Translations under genes and position numbers: made by a program | Notes under the pieces: generated by a model | The model's input: only the letters and a program-made list of their open reading frames with translations | What the model was told of the DNA's origin: nothing | Databases searched by the model: none | Assembly (NCBI GenBank): GCA_014607495.2 | Contig: CP053170.1 | Coordinates: forward strand, 8,866,001 to 8,930,000 | Direction: 5' to 3' | Length of the DNA: 64,000 nt | Source: Carposina sasakii | Lineage: Eukaryota; Arthropoda; Insecta; Lepidoptera; Carposinidae | Shown here: piece by piece, positions 32,498-45,209 of the stretch | Layout: the number at the start of each line of letters is the position of its first letter | How positions within the stretch are numbered: position 1 is the stretch's first letter

Positions 32498-32655
32498 CTA
32501 AGGCCGCACTGCGGCAAAATCGCCGCGGTTTTAACCGTCAAATTTTGTGAGTAAAGGAAACTAATGGAAACGGCCGCTCTGAAGATTTTACTCAGCCATA
32601 CTAAAAGAGACAGGCGGTTAAAAACCGCGGCGGTATTGCCGTAGTGCGGCCTTAG
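32498..32655. mobile_element. MITE with ~40-bp terminal inverted repeats
   Basis: The 158-bp unit starts CTAAGGCCGCACTGCGGC and ends with its inverse (GCCGTAGTGCGGCCTTAG). The similarity extends inward through 'ccgccgcggttttaaccg'. No target duplication is obvious. Confidence 0.7.
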
Positions 32656-32659
32656 CCTA

Positions 32660-34185
32660 AAGGAAAAAACGTTTTTTAATAAAAAAAAAAATGAAGTATC
32701 TGAATAAAGAATTCTGGACTTGTGATTCTATCTATGGCCGATAGATGGCTTTGCTAAAAATGTTTATGTTTATGCACAAGACACCTTAAGGTCATACGTA
32801 GCGATCCACCGACTACTAGGCGAGGACCCCGCAACAAGGGGCGGGGGAGTTGTCAGCGGCTTGCGGCTATCACGACGAAGGAGGTTAGGGACTGTGCACG
32901 GAGAAGCTCTTCGAATTTCGAACGCACTATTTTGATTTTGGAATGGAACATTTTATACTTAATTTTCAGTAGGTAGGACTGTGCAGAGAAAGCGTTTATT
33001 CTTGGATCGATTTTAAAGATTCTGCAAAACTGACTGAAGTTAACGACTACGTATTGATTACCCCCTTTGATATCACTTAAAGGGGGAAATTGGTAGGTGA
33101 TAAACGTTAGATATCAATTAAAAAGGAAAATTGGTAGGTGATAAACATAATGTAGATCACTATCATTGGTAAATAAAGCATGATGTAAGAAACCTACAAA
33201 AACTCAACTCTTTCCTCGCTAACCATTTTTTGTGTAATCGTTATAAATAGTTAGGTACTAACACATGTAGAACGTGTAAAATTTTAATTTTATTCAATAA
33301 AGACAGCAATCAATTACATAAATCGTAAATTTAGAAACACAGTATGCACACGGCCGAGTCCGGCGCGCGACTGCCCGCTCGCGTGCCGGTAATTGCTCAA
33401 GCAAGTTCCTTTTTTGAATAACTATCACGACTTTTTCGCTCCACTTCGGGTTTATGTACATGGATTTGGTTGTAAAGTCGCGAAATACTGTTATGTGGAC
33501 TTTGAAGATGAGCTTTTGAAAATTGTTTTCCGATATTGCTTCAAAGGTAGGTACTCCTACGAGTGTCTTGTAATTTTCAAATACAATTTGAAATAAGTAG
33601 GAAGGTAAGTAAATTTTAACTAGTTACCTATAATTAAAAAAAGTCGTTGTCATATACAAATGAACATTCAGCCGATAAATCTTAGAAAATGATCTTAATA
33701 AAATAAAATATTCCAATTGATTTTGTTCGGAAATCGGAGCCACGTCGAATTTTTCGTTTCTAACCATAATGTCCACTTAATCAAGTACCACGTCCTAGTA
33801 TGATCATTCTTAGGTGGTCCACTTCCCGCAATGAATACTCGTACTTTCTCAGATTGACCACTTCTCACGATCTGAAACGACTACTTCTCAATATATTCAT
33901 ACGATTACAGAAAATCTTGTACCTGCTATTCGCTCTACATCCATGAGAATGAACCATAACATTGTCTTTTTCGAGTAAAGGAATTCTTTGCATACAGCCA
34001 GGTAATTTAGGTCCGTTCGAAAATTTCAGGCATTTAAACTGGTAATGTTGTTGGCATGGGTGTTCCTGTGATGTACCCGGCCGGTAATTGGCGATTTCGT
34101 GCAGTTTTTGAACGTGCCCATTTTCGAATTTGTTTTAAATTAGCTTGTGCGCTATTGGTGCGATTTTGGATTTGGAAGACGAAGT
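32660..34185. other. Gene-free stretch with a CpG-rich island
   Basis: At 33350-33390 'gtccggcgcgcgactgcccg' marks a CpG-rich island. An ATG at 33393 opens about 52 codons before a donor-like GTAGGT at 33547. This could be a promoter and first exon but has no further support. Confidence 0.25.
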
Positions 34186-34189
34186 TTTT

Positions 34190-34612
34190 TTTTTTTAGTT
34201 TATCCCGAAGGAAAGGCAAGGGGAACTAAGCCCATACAGCCTAATCATTGTCTAGAAAAATGAATTCTGTTCAAAGAAATGAGTTTATGATGGATGATAA
34301 TGATATGATTATGAATGGAAACGTCGGGAAAATCCTCAAGAACAAGTGTAAAGTCAGTCAAAATGAAAAATAATTGCAGAAACAACTTACATGGGCCGAT
34401 GAAGAAATCGTATTCCGGCTAAAGTTTTACTCAGCTTACCTGCGTATAAAACCATGCACACGCACTAGATTCACATCACAAGTAATCAAAATATAACTTA
34501 TCTACCAGAAAACATCACTTTACGAACACATGCAAACCATTTACAAATAATTTTTGATTTTCACAAGAAAATTACACCTGCACCCTTCCTTTTCCCGCCG
34601 AATCCTCTGGAA
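34190..34612 (+). repeat. Family O dispersed repeat with conserved short frame, copy 1
   Basis: It starts 'tttagtttatcccgaagg' and ends near 'tcccgccgaatcct'; the matching copy is 49495-50065 (minus). A frame of 79 codons from 34260 (MNSVQRNEFMMDDNDMIMNG...QVIKI) is open except for one internal TAA, where the other copy has Leu. Function unknown. Confidence 0.6.
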
Positions 34613-34754
34613 GACGAAGAGGTTTTGGCATAGACAAGAACATTTATGCTGAGAAATGGCGGATAGTATCGTTGAGTAACATACTTAATCTCATCTGTTA
34701 GGTATTAGAGGTATTCGGTAGGTACTTATGGGTAAACTAAGGATCTGATTCATA

Positions 34755-34895
34755 ATCATGCACGGGGTCGATTTAGGAACTAACATTTTTTGTATGCCGT
34801 TACACAGATTATACAGGAAAACAATAGCAACTAGCGCCATCTCTCAAAGGAACTATTTTCCGAAGCGCAGTTAAGCGTACTCGTATCCGTGGAGA
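34755..34895 (+). repeat. Family H repeat
   Basis: 'aggaactaacattttttgta' and 'gcaactagcgccatctctca' match the family. Confidence 0.6.
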
Positions 34896-34967
34896 AAGTA
34901 AATAGTAGAGTCAAGTAAATTTATCCTCAACAGTAGATATTTGTGCCGTGTCAGGATAATTTAATAG

Positions 34968-35180
34968 CACCACCCTATGTTTTCCCGTGGGTATCGTAAG
35001 AGGCGATTAAGGGTTTCTGGGGTAGCAGCGCCTCCCGTACTGACAACATAGTCCGAAAATCACGCTGCAGTCACCAACCCGCCTGCCCAGCGTGGTGACT
35101 ATGGACAAGAACCTCCTTTTGGCAGTAGCCTGCCCTGCCCTGGGGGAGGCCTACGTCCAGCAGTGGACTGCAATAGGCTG
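34968..35180 (+). repeat. Family A repeat, 5'-truncated
   Basis: It runs from 'caccaccctatgttttcccg' to 'tggactgcaataggctgg', without the (GAT)n tail. Confidence 0.75.
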
Positions 35181-35184
35181 GCTG

Positions 35185-37435
35185 ATGTGTATGTGCATAT
35201 ACTAGATATTTGCCTAAAACACAAATTATAACTATGCTGTAACCAACCATACCAAGTAAACTAAAGTTGTTTGTTCGTAAATACTTAGGCAGATGTTTAG
35301 TTTAACATAATACCTAACCAAAGTAATGGATTTCAACCGAAACGTACTTACTAAGTTGTATTTGAGTACAGATTTCGTAGAAGTTAGCGCTTTGTGAACC
35401 AACTTACCTACATAATTTACTTAAAAGGTGAAAAACTTGGTATAAAAAAGGTACCTACTTACAGTGATCTTGTCAAAATGATTCTCCTCTCTAGTTGCTG
35501 TAGTAATATCAGTTTTAGAACAGTAGTTAGGTAATTATAAAATAAATTGTGAGAATATTACAAAGACAATTTTGGTATTCATCATAAGTAGGTATAGGTA
35601 TTTTAATTATTTTACCCGACTGCGGAAAAACCATAAGAAGCATAATAGTTTTAGTAGTCTATGTAAGTGTAAATGTTACTTATTTGTAACTTTTTAAAGT
35701 AAAATTTAAACAAAATTACGTTCAAATAAAACAAAAACAAAACAATAATGTTAATTCACCAGTTACAAAGCTCTCACAAAATGATATCTAAACGTTTTTT
35801 CTAAATTAATTTCAAATAAATATCTCTTTGAAGATCAAAGAGCGAGCGAAATAATGTTCAAATAATATTACAGTCAAATAATTTACTTCTACAAAAGTAG
35901 TGAGGGGAAATGCTATTTAAAATCTATCGATAAAATAACGTGTTGATATTTGTAAAACTTTTTGAAAATTTATATGACTTACTCGTATCACCCTAAGCAT
36001 GCCTGTACGTAAAATAACTTATTATATCACATTAAAGTAAGTTTCTAAGACAAAAACTAAAGTTGAAGACACAACTTGTAACCTGTAATTATTAAAGGGT
36101 AACCGGCTATTACAAAACAGTCTCTGCATCATTAGGATATACTAAATATTTTACTTTTATTTATGGTAGATATTTATTATATTTTTGCTTGTTAATTGTT
36201 TTAAAATTATAGGACAGCACCAAAAATGGTGAGCGCATTTATGTTCCAAATAAAAATACGTAAAATGTGAATTACGCCTTTTATGTATATGACCATTAGC
36301 GGATGCTTGTGTCTTTTATACGTTTATACGCAAATTATAATTGAATAACTTTTTGTAGTTTTTATATTATGAGTAACAAACATCTGAATATCCATTCACA
36401 AAAAACTTTCACGTTTATAATTTTAATAAAAAGTACTAGCTAACCTACTAAACTACTACTAACTAGGATTAACATTCACAATGAATTAATCCTAAAGGAT
36501 AAATTAAGGTTTATTGTTATACTTCATTTAATCGCGGGAAAAAGTAACGATCATCTATGGGTTCTTGCACGCAGGTTTTCATTGAAGTACAGATGTTTTA
36601 AAAAATATCGATAAGTAAGTACATCACTAGTATAAAAAAGTAAATCCAATAGGGGTGTTCTCTAATCAAGTGAGTGTTTAGTAAGTGTGGGGTTCGGAAT
36701 TCGCTAATATTCATTTTGTAAGCTGTTTTAAATCCCGCACTCTACTAAATAGAGTCTTTGACAAATACATCTGTTTATTTCTAAAAGATTTGTAACATAT
36801 TAAGTATATGTTATAATTGTTTGTTTCTGATATCTATGGTTTGAACTACCTATATAAAGGTGGAGTTGAGGAAATATTACAAAAATGTGCTCACCGACAC
36901 AAAAATATTTTAAAATTACCATATTTTATTAGTATATTAAATTCTCTATCCACAATGATTCGGTAACTTTTCTTATTAAATTCTTCCCAATATGTTGTAT
37001 TTGTGGCCGGAAAGCGATGGTCGGTCATCCATTACCAATAAAAAATATAATGTTTTGTATAATATTGTAATTTAAAAAAAATGTCAGCAGTTATGTATGA
37101 AAAAAAATTATAAAAAAGCATCTTTTTACACTTTTTCTCTTGTAGATTTATAATTCTTATCTTTCCTGGTACTCTACTGGCTTGTTTTACAACGGATAAA
37201 GAAAAATAATCAGTATCGAACATTGCAAATGTTGAACATGCCAATACAAATTAATTACACAACTATACCGAATGTACACGATTCCTTTGCCAGCAATAAC
37301 GATAAAAAAGCAAACGGCTCAATTCTCTACTCGCACGCAACTCGGACATACAGACAAAACACTGTGGAACCATAAAAGTAGTTTGCACTAAACGTGCGTA
37401 GGATTTACTTATGGCAGCGCAATTTTTACCTGACT
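35185..37435. other. Long AT-rich gene-free stretch
   Basis: No gene, no terminal repeats and no obvious match to the dispersed families. It has several homopolymer A and T runs. It may be intronic or intergenic. Confidence 0.4.
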
Positions 37436-37585
37436 GCTCCAGAACGAGGGTTATGTTTTTCGAGGGTATGTATGTAAGTTTGTTTGTATGTATGTATGTA
37501 TATATCTTTAGCTCGCTCCTAGAGCATAAACGGCTGGTCACTGAGCTTGACAGGTAGCTACCTCATTAGATTCGTTTTAATCTTA
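37436..37585. repeat. Dispersed repeat ending in (GTAT)n
   Basis: 'cagaacgagggttatgtttt', a (TATG)n run and 'gagcataaacggctggtcac' resemble 59415-59512 ('gagcctaaacagtttgtcgc'). Confidence 0.5.
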
Positions 37586-37589
37586 AAAG

Positions 37590-39848
37590 TGACACTGGGT
37601 CGAAATTTTAACAATTTACGCAGTCGGAATGCAGTCGGGTATTTTCTTTAAGTAAATCAGTTAATGTTATTATGATATAAAATGTCATTGAATCTATGAT
37701 TTACTAATCAAGTGGTAGGGATTTATTTTTAAAGGTATTCTTTCTTTACCATACATATTCTTGGGGATCACTGAAAAAAATCTACAATTTAGAACTGTAG
37801 AAATGCTGGCTAGTTCCACTTGCGGCGTTTGATCTGCTGATCGATTGGAGTCTCAAGGTATCGTTGTCATAGTTGTTCATAGTAAAATTACTATTAAATA
37901 TTTATACAATTTTATATTAGTCTACTAGCATGTTTTAACAATGGCCCAGGATTTCTCGAGTCACCACGGGTGGGAAGTCCTGTGGCGCAACGGTAGTCTA
38001 CTCATGTGATGGCTGACATATTGATGCTGCATGCTAATGCATCGTGGCTTCCGATTGAGGGTTATTTTTTTTTTTAACATTTTACGGTATTGTTATAATT
38101 CTATTTTTATATTTTTTGCGAAATATATTTCTCACATTTCACAGTCATCACTCCGCCTTTATTGTTCGATATAACTTCTTATTGCTGTATATTTTTAAAA
38201 TTGTTGTTATGTCCGGTCTATATTTCTGATCATCATAGTATACTTGTGACGTACTTTCTTCCTTTCTTCTTTAATCAGCCGTCATCTAGCCGTTAAATCT
38301 CCATCATCATGATCCTTCTATGATCTGGGATCCTGCAGTTGACGAATTGTATATGAACTAGAACTCAAGAGTGATTCTAGAACAATCGAACACGCTCTTT
38401 ATACTATAACACATGTTCGAGAGCCGGATGATTAAAACTAGAGGGCGATGAACAAAACCGCGGGGTTGTCGCGATCGACAATTAAAAATGCCCTGAATAA
38501 ATAATTGGGGATGGAACTATGCAATAAAGAATATTATAATTATGGCCAATTTTTCGAATGATCGTATCGTCTCTATACAAAATTCAACATAGTGGCTATA
38601 TTTATCGTATATTGACAGGCTAAATGTCGATAAATCGGTTTATCATATCGTTTTTCGCAGGTCATGCTACTTGTGCAGGTCTTAGAGAATGACAGCATCA
38701 AATATATCCCTCAGATAGGCTATATCACTGTGAGACAAAATCGATCCTTAATAGGTACCTAGCATTCCATGCACGTAAATGCATGCAAGTAAAACTGGGG
38801 TGCTAGAAAAACTAACATTAAATATATCTCGAACTAATCGATAAAGGTTCGTTACCGACACGTTTGCTTCAAAAGGAATCCTTCATTTTCATGTTCTGTT
38901 ATGGACTTTAAAACTAAAATATTGAGTAGGCACAATGGCAATTATAATCTAAACTAAAATTACCTAGAAATATAAGCCCTTCACTCGCAAAAAATCATCC
39001 GACATTTGATACTTTGAGTTTTTCTCTTCGTTTTCCTGTTTTACTCTAGTAGCACACCCTCCCGGGTACGTACTCGTATAATCACTGTGATCACCCTTCA
39101 ACCCCCCACCCCTATACCGATCACATGAAAGTGAGGACTACCCTTAAAGGACTCAGTTATTTTTGTATTCAAATTAGACAGGTTTACGAATTAATATTGA
39201 ATTATATTGTTTTAATGGTGTTGGAGTTTTTATCCGACTTCAGTAAAGGGTAATTAATTCTATTTGATGAGCCCAAGCCCATGGTGGACGTGGCAGATAA
39301 ATATTTGTCCTGTCTGGAAATTGATCCCAATACCTGCAGTATCAAATTAAAAAAAATATTGGTATTATGTCATGTTTTTTTGCTCTATGTAATTGATTCC
39401 TAGGACAATTAATACTCAATACTCAATCATTTATTGCATTCATATGTAGTTAAGGATTAATAATTTACAGATAACATAATATGACCCTGTTGGGCACAGC
39501 AACATGTTTTTAGTGTGGTAGGCAGACTGAAGCATTACATAGTCAATTTCGGGTTCATTTAAGGTTCAATTTTAATTGTACCATTCGTCATGTTAATTAT
39601 ATTTTTTATTTATTTATTACATATTATCATGTACTTCCTGTAGTAGGTAGTATATTTATAATATTTTATTCATTTTAGTACAATACAATATATTATCATC
39701 TATCGGTATACCAAATTTTAACAAGATGTAACTAGCCATATTGTTATACCACTCATAATTAAAACTTCCATATGGTGTCTTAACTCCAATACTTCCTACA
39801 AGTACTAACGAAACAATTATATTTTAATTACTATCGTAATGAATATAG
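37590..39848. other. Long gene-free stretch
   Basis: AT-rich sequence with no credible gene or defined element. Confidence 0.4.
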
Positions 39849-39850
39849 GC

Positions 39851-39985
39851 CAACACTAGAGTGCGTTTTACCAAACAGTTCCTTCGAAGGATGGCGCTAG
39901 TTGCTATGTATGTTACTATATTATCTGTGTAACCGTATACAAAAAATGTTAGTTCCGAAATCAGACACGGGAGTTTTTCTATGAA
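39851..39985 (-). repeat. Family H repeat
   Basis: 'tagagtgcgttttaccaaac' and 'ggatggcgctagttgctatg' match the copy at 24865. Confidence 0.6.
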
Positions 39986-40217
39986 GTCGATGACCATCTC
40001 GAGCGGCGCCAATGGCAGCGACCATCTGTCAATGTTTCAAGAACTTTGACACTAGTGATGTGAATTGTTATCAAAATATATCGATATATTGATTGTTGTT
40101 TAGGTAAGCTGAAAAGACTCGCTAGCTTATATTTAAATGTGGTGATAGTTTATGAATATTTATATATTTTTATTATTAAGTACTTGTTATTTTGTTCGAT
40201 TCGTTTGTTTTACATTA

Positions 40218-41039
40218 TCTATACTAATCTATACTAATAATATTATAAAGAGGAAAACTTTGTTTGTTTGGTTGTAATGAATAGGCTCCGAAACTACTGG
40301 ACCGATTTCAAAAATTCTTTCACCGTTAGAATCCTTATTGGACCTGGATGAACATAGGCTATAAGAATTTCCCGATATTCCCACGGGAAGGCGACCAACG
40401 GGAATTTAATATTTTTTTACGAAAACCGCTATACATATGAAGCTGAAATCGGGCATATATGTTCATTGGGGACAACGAGGAAGGACTAAAAACGGATTTC
40501 CCGAAATTCCCACGGGAAGGGGACTAACGGGAATTCATAATTTTTACGAGAACCGCTATACATATGAAGCTGAAATCGGGCATATATGTTCATTGGGGAC
40601 AACGAGGAAGGACTAAAAACGGATTTCCCGAAATTCCCAAGGGAAGGGGACAAATGGGAATTCAAACGGATTTCCCGATATTCCCACGGGAAGGGGACAA
40701 ACGGGAATTCATTTTTTTTACGACAACTGCGATACATATGAATTTGAAATTGGACCTGTATGTTCATTAGGGACTGCGAGGGAGCACTAAGAACGGATTT
40801 CCCGAAATTCCTATGGGAAGGGGAGTTACGGGAATTTAATTTTTTTACGAAAACAGCTATTTATACGAAGCTGAAATCGGATTAGGGCTACAAGGAAGCT
40901 CTAAGAACGGATTTCCCGAAATTCCCACGGGAAGGGGACCAACGGGAGTTCCAAATTTAAACGAAAACCGCTGTACCTACATATAAAGTTGTATCTATGT
41001 ATTGATATGTACCGAAGCGAAGCGAGGGCGGGCCACTAG
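40218..41039 (+). mobile_element. Helitron-like element with internal tandem array
   Basis: It starts TCTATACTAATC after an A and ends GGGCGGGCCACTAG before a T, so it has Helitron-type ends. Length is 822 bp. The interior is a tandem array (see next entry). No Rep/helicase frame, so it is non-autonomous. Confidence 0.65.
40365..40980 (+). repeat. Tandem array of ~127-bp units inside the Helitron-like element
   Basis: Units begin GATTTCCCGAAATTCCCACG near 40365, 40490, 40620, 40667, 40796 and 40910. The third is cut to about 47 bp. The second half of each unit has 'cgaaaaccgctatacatatg' and 'atgttcattggggacaacga'. Open frames on both strands here are by-products of the repeat. Confidence 0.8.
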
Positions 41040-41447
41040 TACTCTATAATTTTATAATCTTATACATATTTAATACAATATTCGAATAACTTAATTACTT
41101 TATAATTTAAAGTGCTTTATCGATACGCCTACAATTTTTATCGACACAGATATCTATGGGCATCCCTATTATATAATTAATTATGCATGGTGCAGTTTTA
41201 CTGACGTGACAGATGGAGCTTATTCACCGAAAATTAACTGTCAAATGTTTTACAAACACGACCAATGAGTTTTACACCTTGAATGTCAATAGCGATCGGT
41301 TTAAGTTATTTATTACGGTTTAAAAAGGAACTCTGATCATTTACATTGTGTACCAGCTGTGCTTAGTGTGGCTATGCTGATGTGGGCTCTCCTTTATGAT
41401 CCTGCAACTGCAGGGGTCTTCTAAGGTCTTCTACGGCTACAGGAATG

Positions 41448-41705
41448 ACGGCCGATTGGTCTAGTACTCGTAGGTAGTGACGCTGCTTGCGACGCCATAG
41501 GTCCTGGGTTCGAATCCCGGTAGGTGCAAACATTAATATGATGAATATCGATGTTTGTTTCCGAGTCATGGATGTTTCTATACTTATCTATGTATTTATA
41601 TACCGTTGCTTAGTACCCACGACATAAGACCTTAGGGATCTTAATGTAGCACTAGGTTAATGTGTTGTGTAGTGTGTGAATATTTATTTATTTATTTTAT
41701 TTATT
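41448..41705 (+). mobile_element. tRNA-derived SINE (family F), copy 2
   Basis: It has the same head as copy 1, with an insertion of a few bases inside the A box ('ggtctagtactcgtaggtag'), an intact B box (ggttcgaatcc) and a (tttatt)n tail. Confidence 0.8.
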
Positions 41706-41744
41706 TAACATACCAGTGTGTATATGTACTATGTATAACCATCA

Positions 41745-41808
41745 ACATCAGCCTATTGCAGTCCACTGCTGGACGTAGACATCCCCCAGAGCACGCCACA
41801 AGGCTCGA
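41745..41808 (-). repeat. Family A 3' fragment
   Basis: 'cagcctattgcagtccactg' then 'gcacgccacaaggct' in reverse orientation. It lies directly after the SINE tail. Confidence 0.7.
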
Positions 41809-42017
41809 TCTCCCGTTTTCGCCGTATAAGTCAATGTATGTACCTATATATCACAATCAAATGAAATATTATGTATGATATTGACAAATGTTTTAGATTT
41901 GATTCAAAATGATTTTTAAGCTTTCCTGATATAATCACCAAAATTATACCTAAGTACGTATTTGGAAAAGCATAATTCAAAAAAATATCAGACCAAATGA
42001 CACAATAAGCCTTAGAT

Positions 42018-42391
42018 TAGGGTTACCAGATGAAAAAATCAAAAGACCGGAGAAAAGGCCTGACTTCCATGAAAAAGTCCTGAGATTTTGTACATTAAAA
42101 TTTTTTTCTTTTTAAAATATTTATTATTATCGTTTTATAAACTGTGGATCTCGCTCACGCGTTGCAACTTGCACATCGCACTCGAAGCGGCGGCGGGCGG
42201 GGCGGGGTTGTTACCAAAAGATTATTTTTAGTTTGTTTCACTTGGATAAATAAGTATAGATTTTAACTTTCAATTAAAGAGACCTTTAAAAACCCTGAGA
42301 TATCACGAGAAATGCAAAATCCGGCCGCAATCCTGAGAAAAGTCGAAAAATCCTGAAATCTCAGGACAAATCCTGAGATATGGTAACCCTA
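42018..42391. mobile_element. Non-autonomous hAT-like element with perfect 8-bp TSD
   Basis: The 374-bp unit starts TAGGGTTACCAGAT and ends ATATGGTAACCCTA. It is flanked by CCTTAGAT on both sides (42010-42017 and 42392-42399). The interior has a GC-rich core ('gcggcgggcggggcggggtt') and a second inverted 'cctgagat' block. Confidence 0.8.
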
Positions 42392-42732
42392 CCTTAGATT
42401 AAGTGGGGAGGTTTATTTTAAAAATTGTGATTTTACATAGACCCTATAGATAGATACTATACCCATACATTATATATATCTACATCATGATAACATAGGT
42501 ATACAAGTACCTTCATATTCAGAATAAGGTTTGGTCACATATAAAGTCCCACACAAGCGCGGGATGAGTTCACAGGGATCAAAAGCTGCCTGCCTGTGAC
42601 GTCACTTTGAGGATTATAACCCTCGCATCTGGGCACAAACGTTTCATGAAATGTGCCATAAAAATACGTCTTATTTAGTGTTTATTTTGACAACATTATT
42701 GTTTGATTACTTAATATAAAACCATTAAACTA

Positions 42733-42892
42733 TACAGGGTGTAACAAAAAGGGTATGTTAAGCGAAAAGCTATGTAAATAGCCCACTATAGAGACCCTAT
42801 CCACAAAATTTGAGACCCGAAATCACATGTTTATTTTTCCCGATAGTATAGAGAATTTTTAAATATCTCAGAAATTTTCATACAATCTTGAC
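42733..42892. mobile_element. Family B element, right half replaced by family C
   Basis: It starts TACAGGGTGTAACAAAAAGG and follows family B to 'attttcatacaatcttga'. There a complete family C copy takes over at 42897. Confidence 0.75.
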
Positions 42893-42896
42893 ATAA

Positions 42897-43285
42897 TACA
42901 GAGTGTTTTTTCGTTGCCACCCTTAACGAAGGGTACGTACTCTATACATCAAATAAAGTAAGTTTATGCCAAAAAAAAAATGCTGGGAAACATGTAATTT
43001 TTTTTGAAATTTAATTTAAATTATTTGATCGGGCGAAATTTATAGTGTCCAGTGCTTATGCTAGTTTTTTCATAGACAAATATTATTATTTCTCGTGAAA
43101 AAATCTTCCTACACGCGTCAATGTGCATTTATGCGGAAAAACGCAGTCTATTTACTCAACTTTGGACCCTAATATTTTGGAAACCAGACACTTCCCAGGT
43201 ATGCTTCCATGGAGAAAAATGATCGTGATGATGAGGAGATTCCGTAGTTTTCGGGAACGTTGACGGCCAAAAATCACCATGTGTA
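42897..43285 (-). mobile_element. Family C MITE-like repeat, copy 3
   Basis: It starts TACAGAGTGTTTTTTCGTTG and runs in reverse to 'ccaaaaatcaccatgtgta'. It is abutted by the truncated family B element. Confidence 0.75.
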
Positions 43286-43289
43286 GGCG

Positions 43290-44700
43290 ATAAGCTGCAA
43301 ATTGTCAGTGATATTAGCAAATATCCTTGCTATGCTATTTCTAATTCAGAAACATATCAAACATAACCGTGTGTATTATATTAACTAGTCCCGTTATTTT
43401 CCGTTCCCGTGGGAATCTTTTTTTTATTTTATTAAATAGGCTTACGCTTGACCACAACGCGCCTGATGGTAAGAACCGTTGCAGTCTAAGATCCTAAGTC
43501 TAAGTCTGAGTCGAAAAATCCTTTGTTCCTAGCAAACGCTGGCTACCGTAGGTACTGAAACTAGCTTCCTATTTTTAGAGCTTCTGAAATAAACGTCTTT
43601 GGTCTAGTGGTATTCGAGATTTCGCGGTAACCAGTGAGCGCTATGCTAAACGTGTTTGTGAGATCTCCTTAGTGATCCTGCAGTTTTGGATCATTTCGGG
43701 ATCTCAGCCGTGTAGGTATGTGTATATCTATGTATGTAAATTTTTACACCATACCACCAAGGTTTGATCTACCTACCTGCGACCATGTGCAAAGTGCTTG
43801 CTGTCATTAAATCTCTGTTAGAGTTCTTATCAATGCAACTAAATTATTCCGTTTAAAGTAACTAGTGAAATTCTACTAGCTAGGTAAGTAGGTACTACGA
43901 AAGGCTACTAGAAACTACTTGACCATGAAGAAGATGATTATGACTAGGAGACGTCCGATAAGAGGTCCAAAATTCTGACGGGAATGGATTCTACGTCTTA
44001 TGCGGAGAAAGTCGTGGAGTAGACTAATAAATAAACAAGTCCTGCACCTATATTTCACATTACATTATTAAACTCAATTAAAAATTATTTTCCTGTATGG
44101 ACAACAGAATCTTTCGCCGACAGCTTCAATATTGGCTCATTAATTTAGCTACTTATACTACCTTTGCCTGTAAACACGGCTTCTAAAAAAAAAGTTTCAC
44201 AGCGGGACCGCGAGCACACGGCGCGAAAATTATAACCTCTCCCGCGAGAATACAAATCAATTCGCTGTTATGGAACCTTGCACGCGCTTTAGCAATGTTT
44301 TAAGGGGAATTTACATTTTTTATGATGGCTGGTAATTGTGCCGAGACATTTAGTTTTGATCGATGGAAAAATACTGAACATGAAGTTGCTAAAATAAGCC
44401 AAAAATTACTTGGCTAGCAGCAACAACTTTTTGGTTAGCTTTTTGTATAACGAGCTACTTGGCATCTTTTGGCACCCTTAAGATAGAGGCCCTTAAGTTA
44501 ATAAACTTAAGGAATAGATTTTAGGCACTAGCTATCCCAAAAATAATAGTAAAACAGTGCACGAGTGCTTTTAGAGGACGGTAGGGTAGGGTATTTATGT
44601 CTGTCCTACTTAAAAGGAATTGATATCTGATGGCTCGTAAGATTCTAGTGGCAAAAATTAGCTTCTAGCACATTTAGTTAGACGTTTCGAAAAATTTTAT
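43290..44700. other. Gene-free stretch with repeat fragments
   Basis: 43421-43500 ('ggcttacgcttgaccacaac', 'cctgatggtaaga') and 43630-43720 (family E end, 'cctgcagttttggatc') are repeat fragments. The remainder has no recognisable feature. Confidence 0.4.
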
Positions 44701-44703
44701 ATG

Positions 44704-44865
44704 ACAGACGTAAAAACGGCTGGAGCGATTTTAATAAATTTGATATGGAGTTAGCTGACACACTGGATTAACACATAGGCTAGGTACTTTTTATCCAGGA
44801 TAAAAATATTTCGACATTTTGTTTTTTCTGCAGTCCACGCGAACTAAGTTGCGGGCGTCCACTAG
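44704..44865 (+). mobile_element. Diverged Helitron family D 3' part
   Basis: It ends 'gcgggcgtccactag' before a T, like the copy at 26144, and shares 'ttcgacattttgttttttct'. The 5' end is not recognisable. The pogo element starts 5 bp further on. Confidence 0.6.
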
Positions 44866-45209
44866 TAATAAGGTAGGGGCGGCCAATAAGGCCTAGCTAA
44901 GCGGGAATTAAAATAAATCAAAAACTGTTCGAACAAATCAACAAATTTTAATGTAATTTAAACTTTTATATTAATAACTATCTAATAAAAACGGAAAACG
45001 GCAACTAGTGCCATAATTACAGTCTTAATTAAACATTTTTGAAAACACTGTACTTAGGCCTTATTAAACTATGGTAGTATAATAAGGCCTAAGACTTTAA
45101 ACTTCAAAAATAAACAAAATAAACTTTTTATATTTAGTAATTGAGATCAATAAAATAATTGTAATGCGATAATCACAGTAAAGACTTAAAAATAACATTC
45201 TTTTTCAAA

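Noticed and set aside
37263..37541. 92-codon minus-strand frame
   Set aside because: It overlaps a dispersed repeat with a (GTAT)n run and has no start or splice context.
40365..40980. Regularly spaced repeats that could suggest a CRISPR-like array or a repetitive protein gene
   Set aside because: Unit lengths vary, the whole ~127-bp unit (not a short repeat with unique spacers) is repeated, the element has Helitron ends, and the host is a eukaryote. Open frames on both strands are by-products of the repeat.
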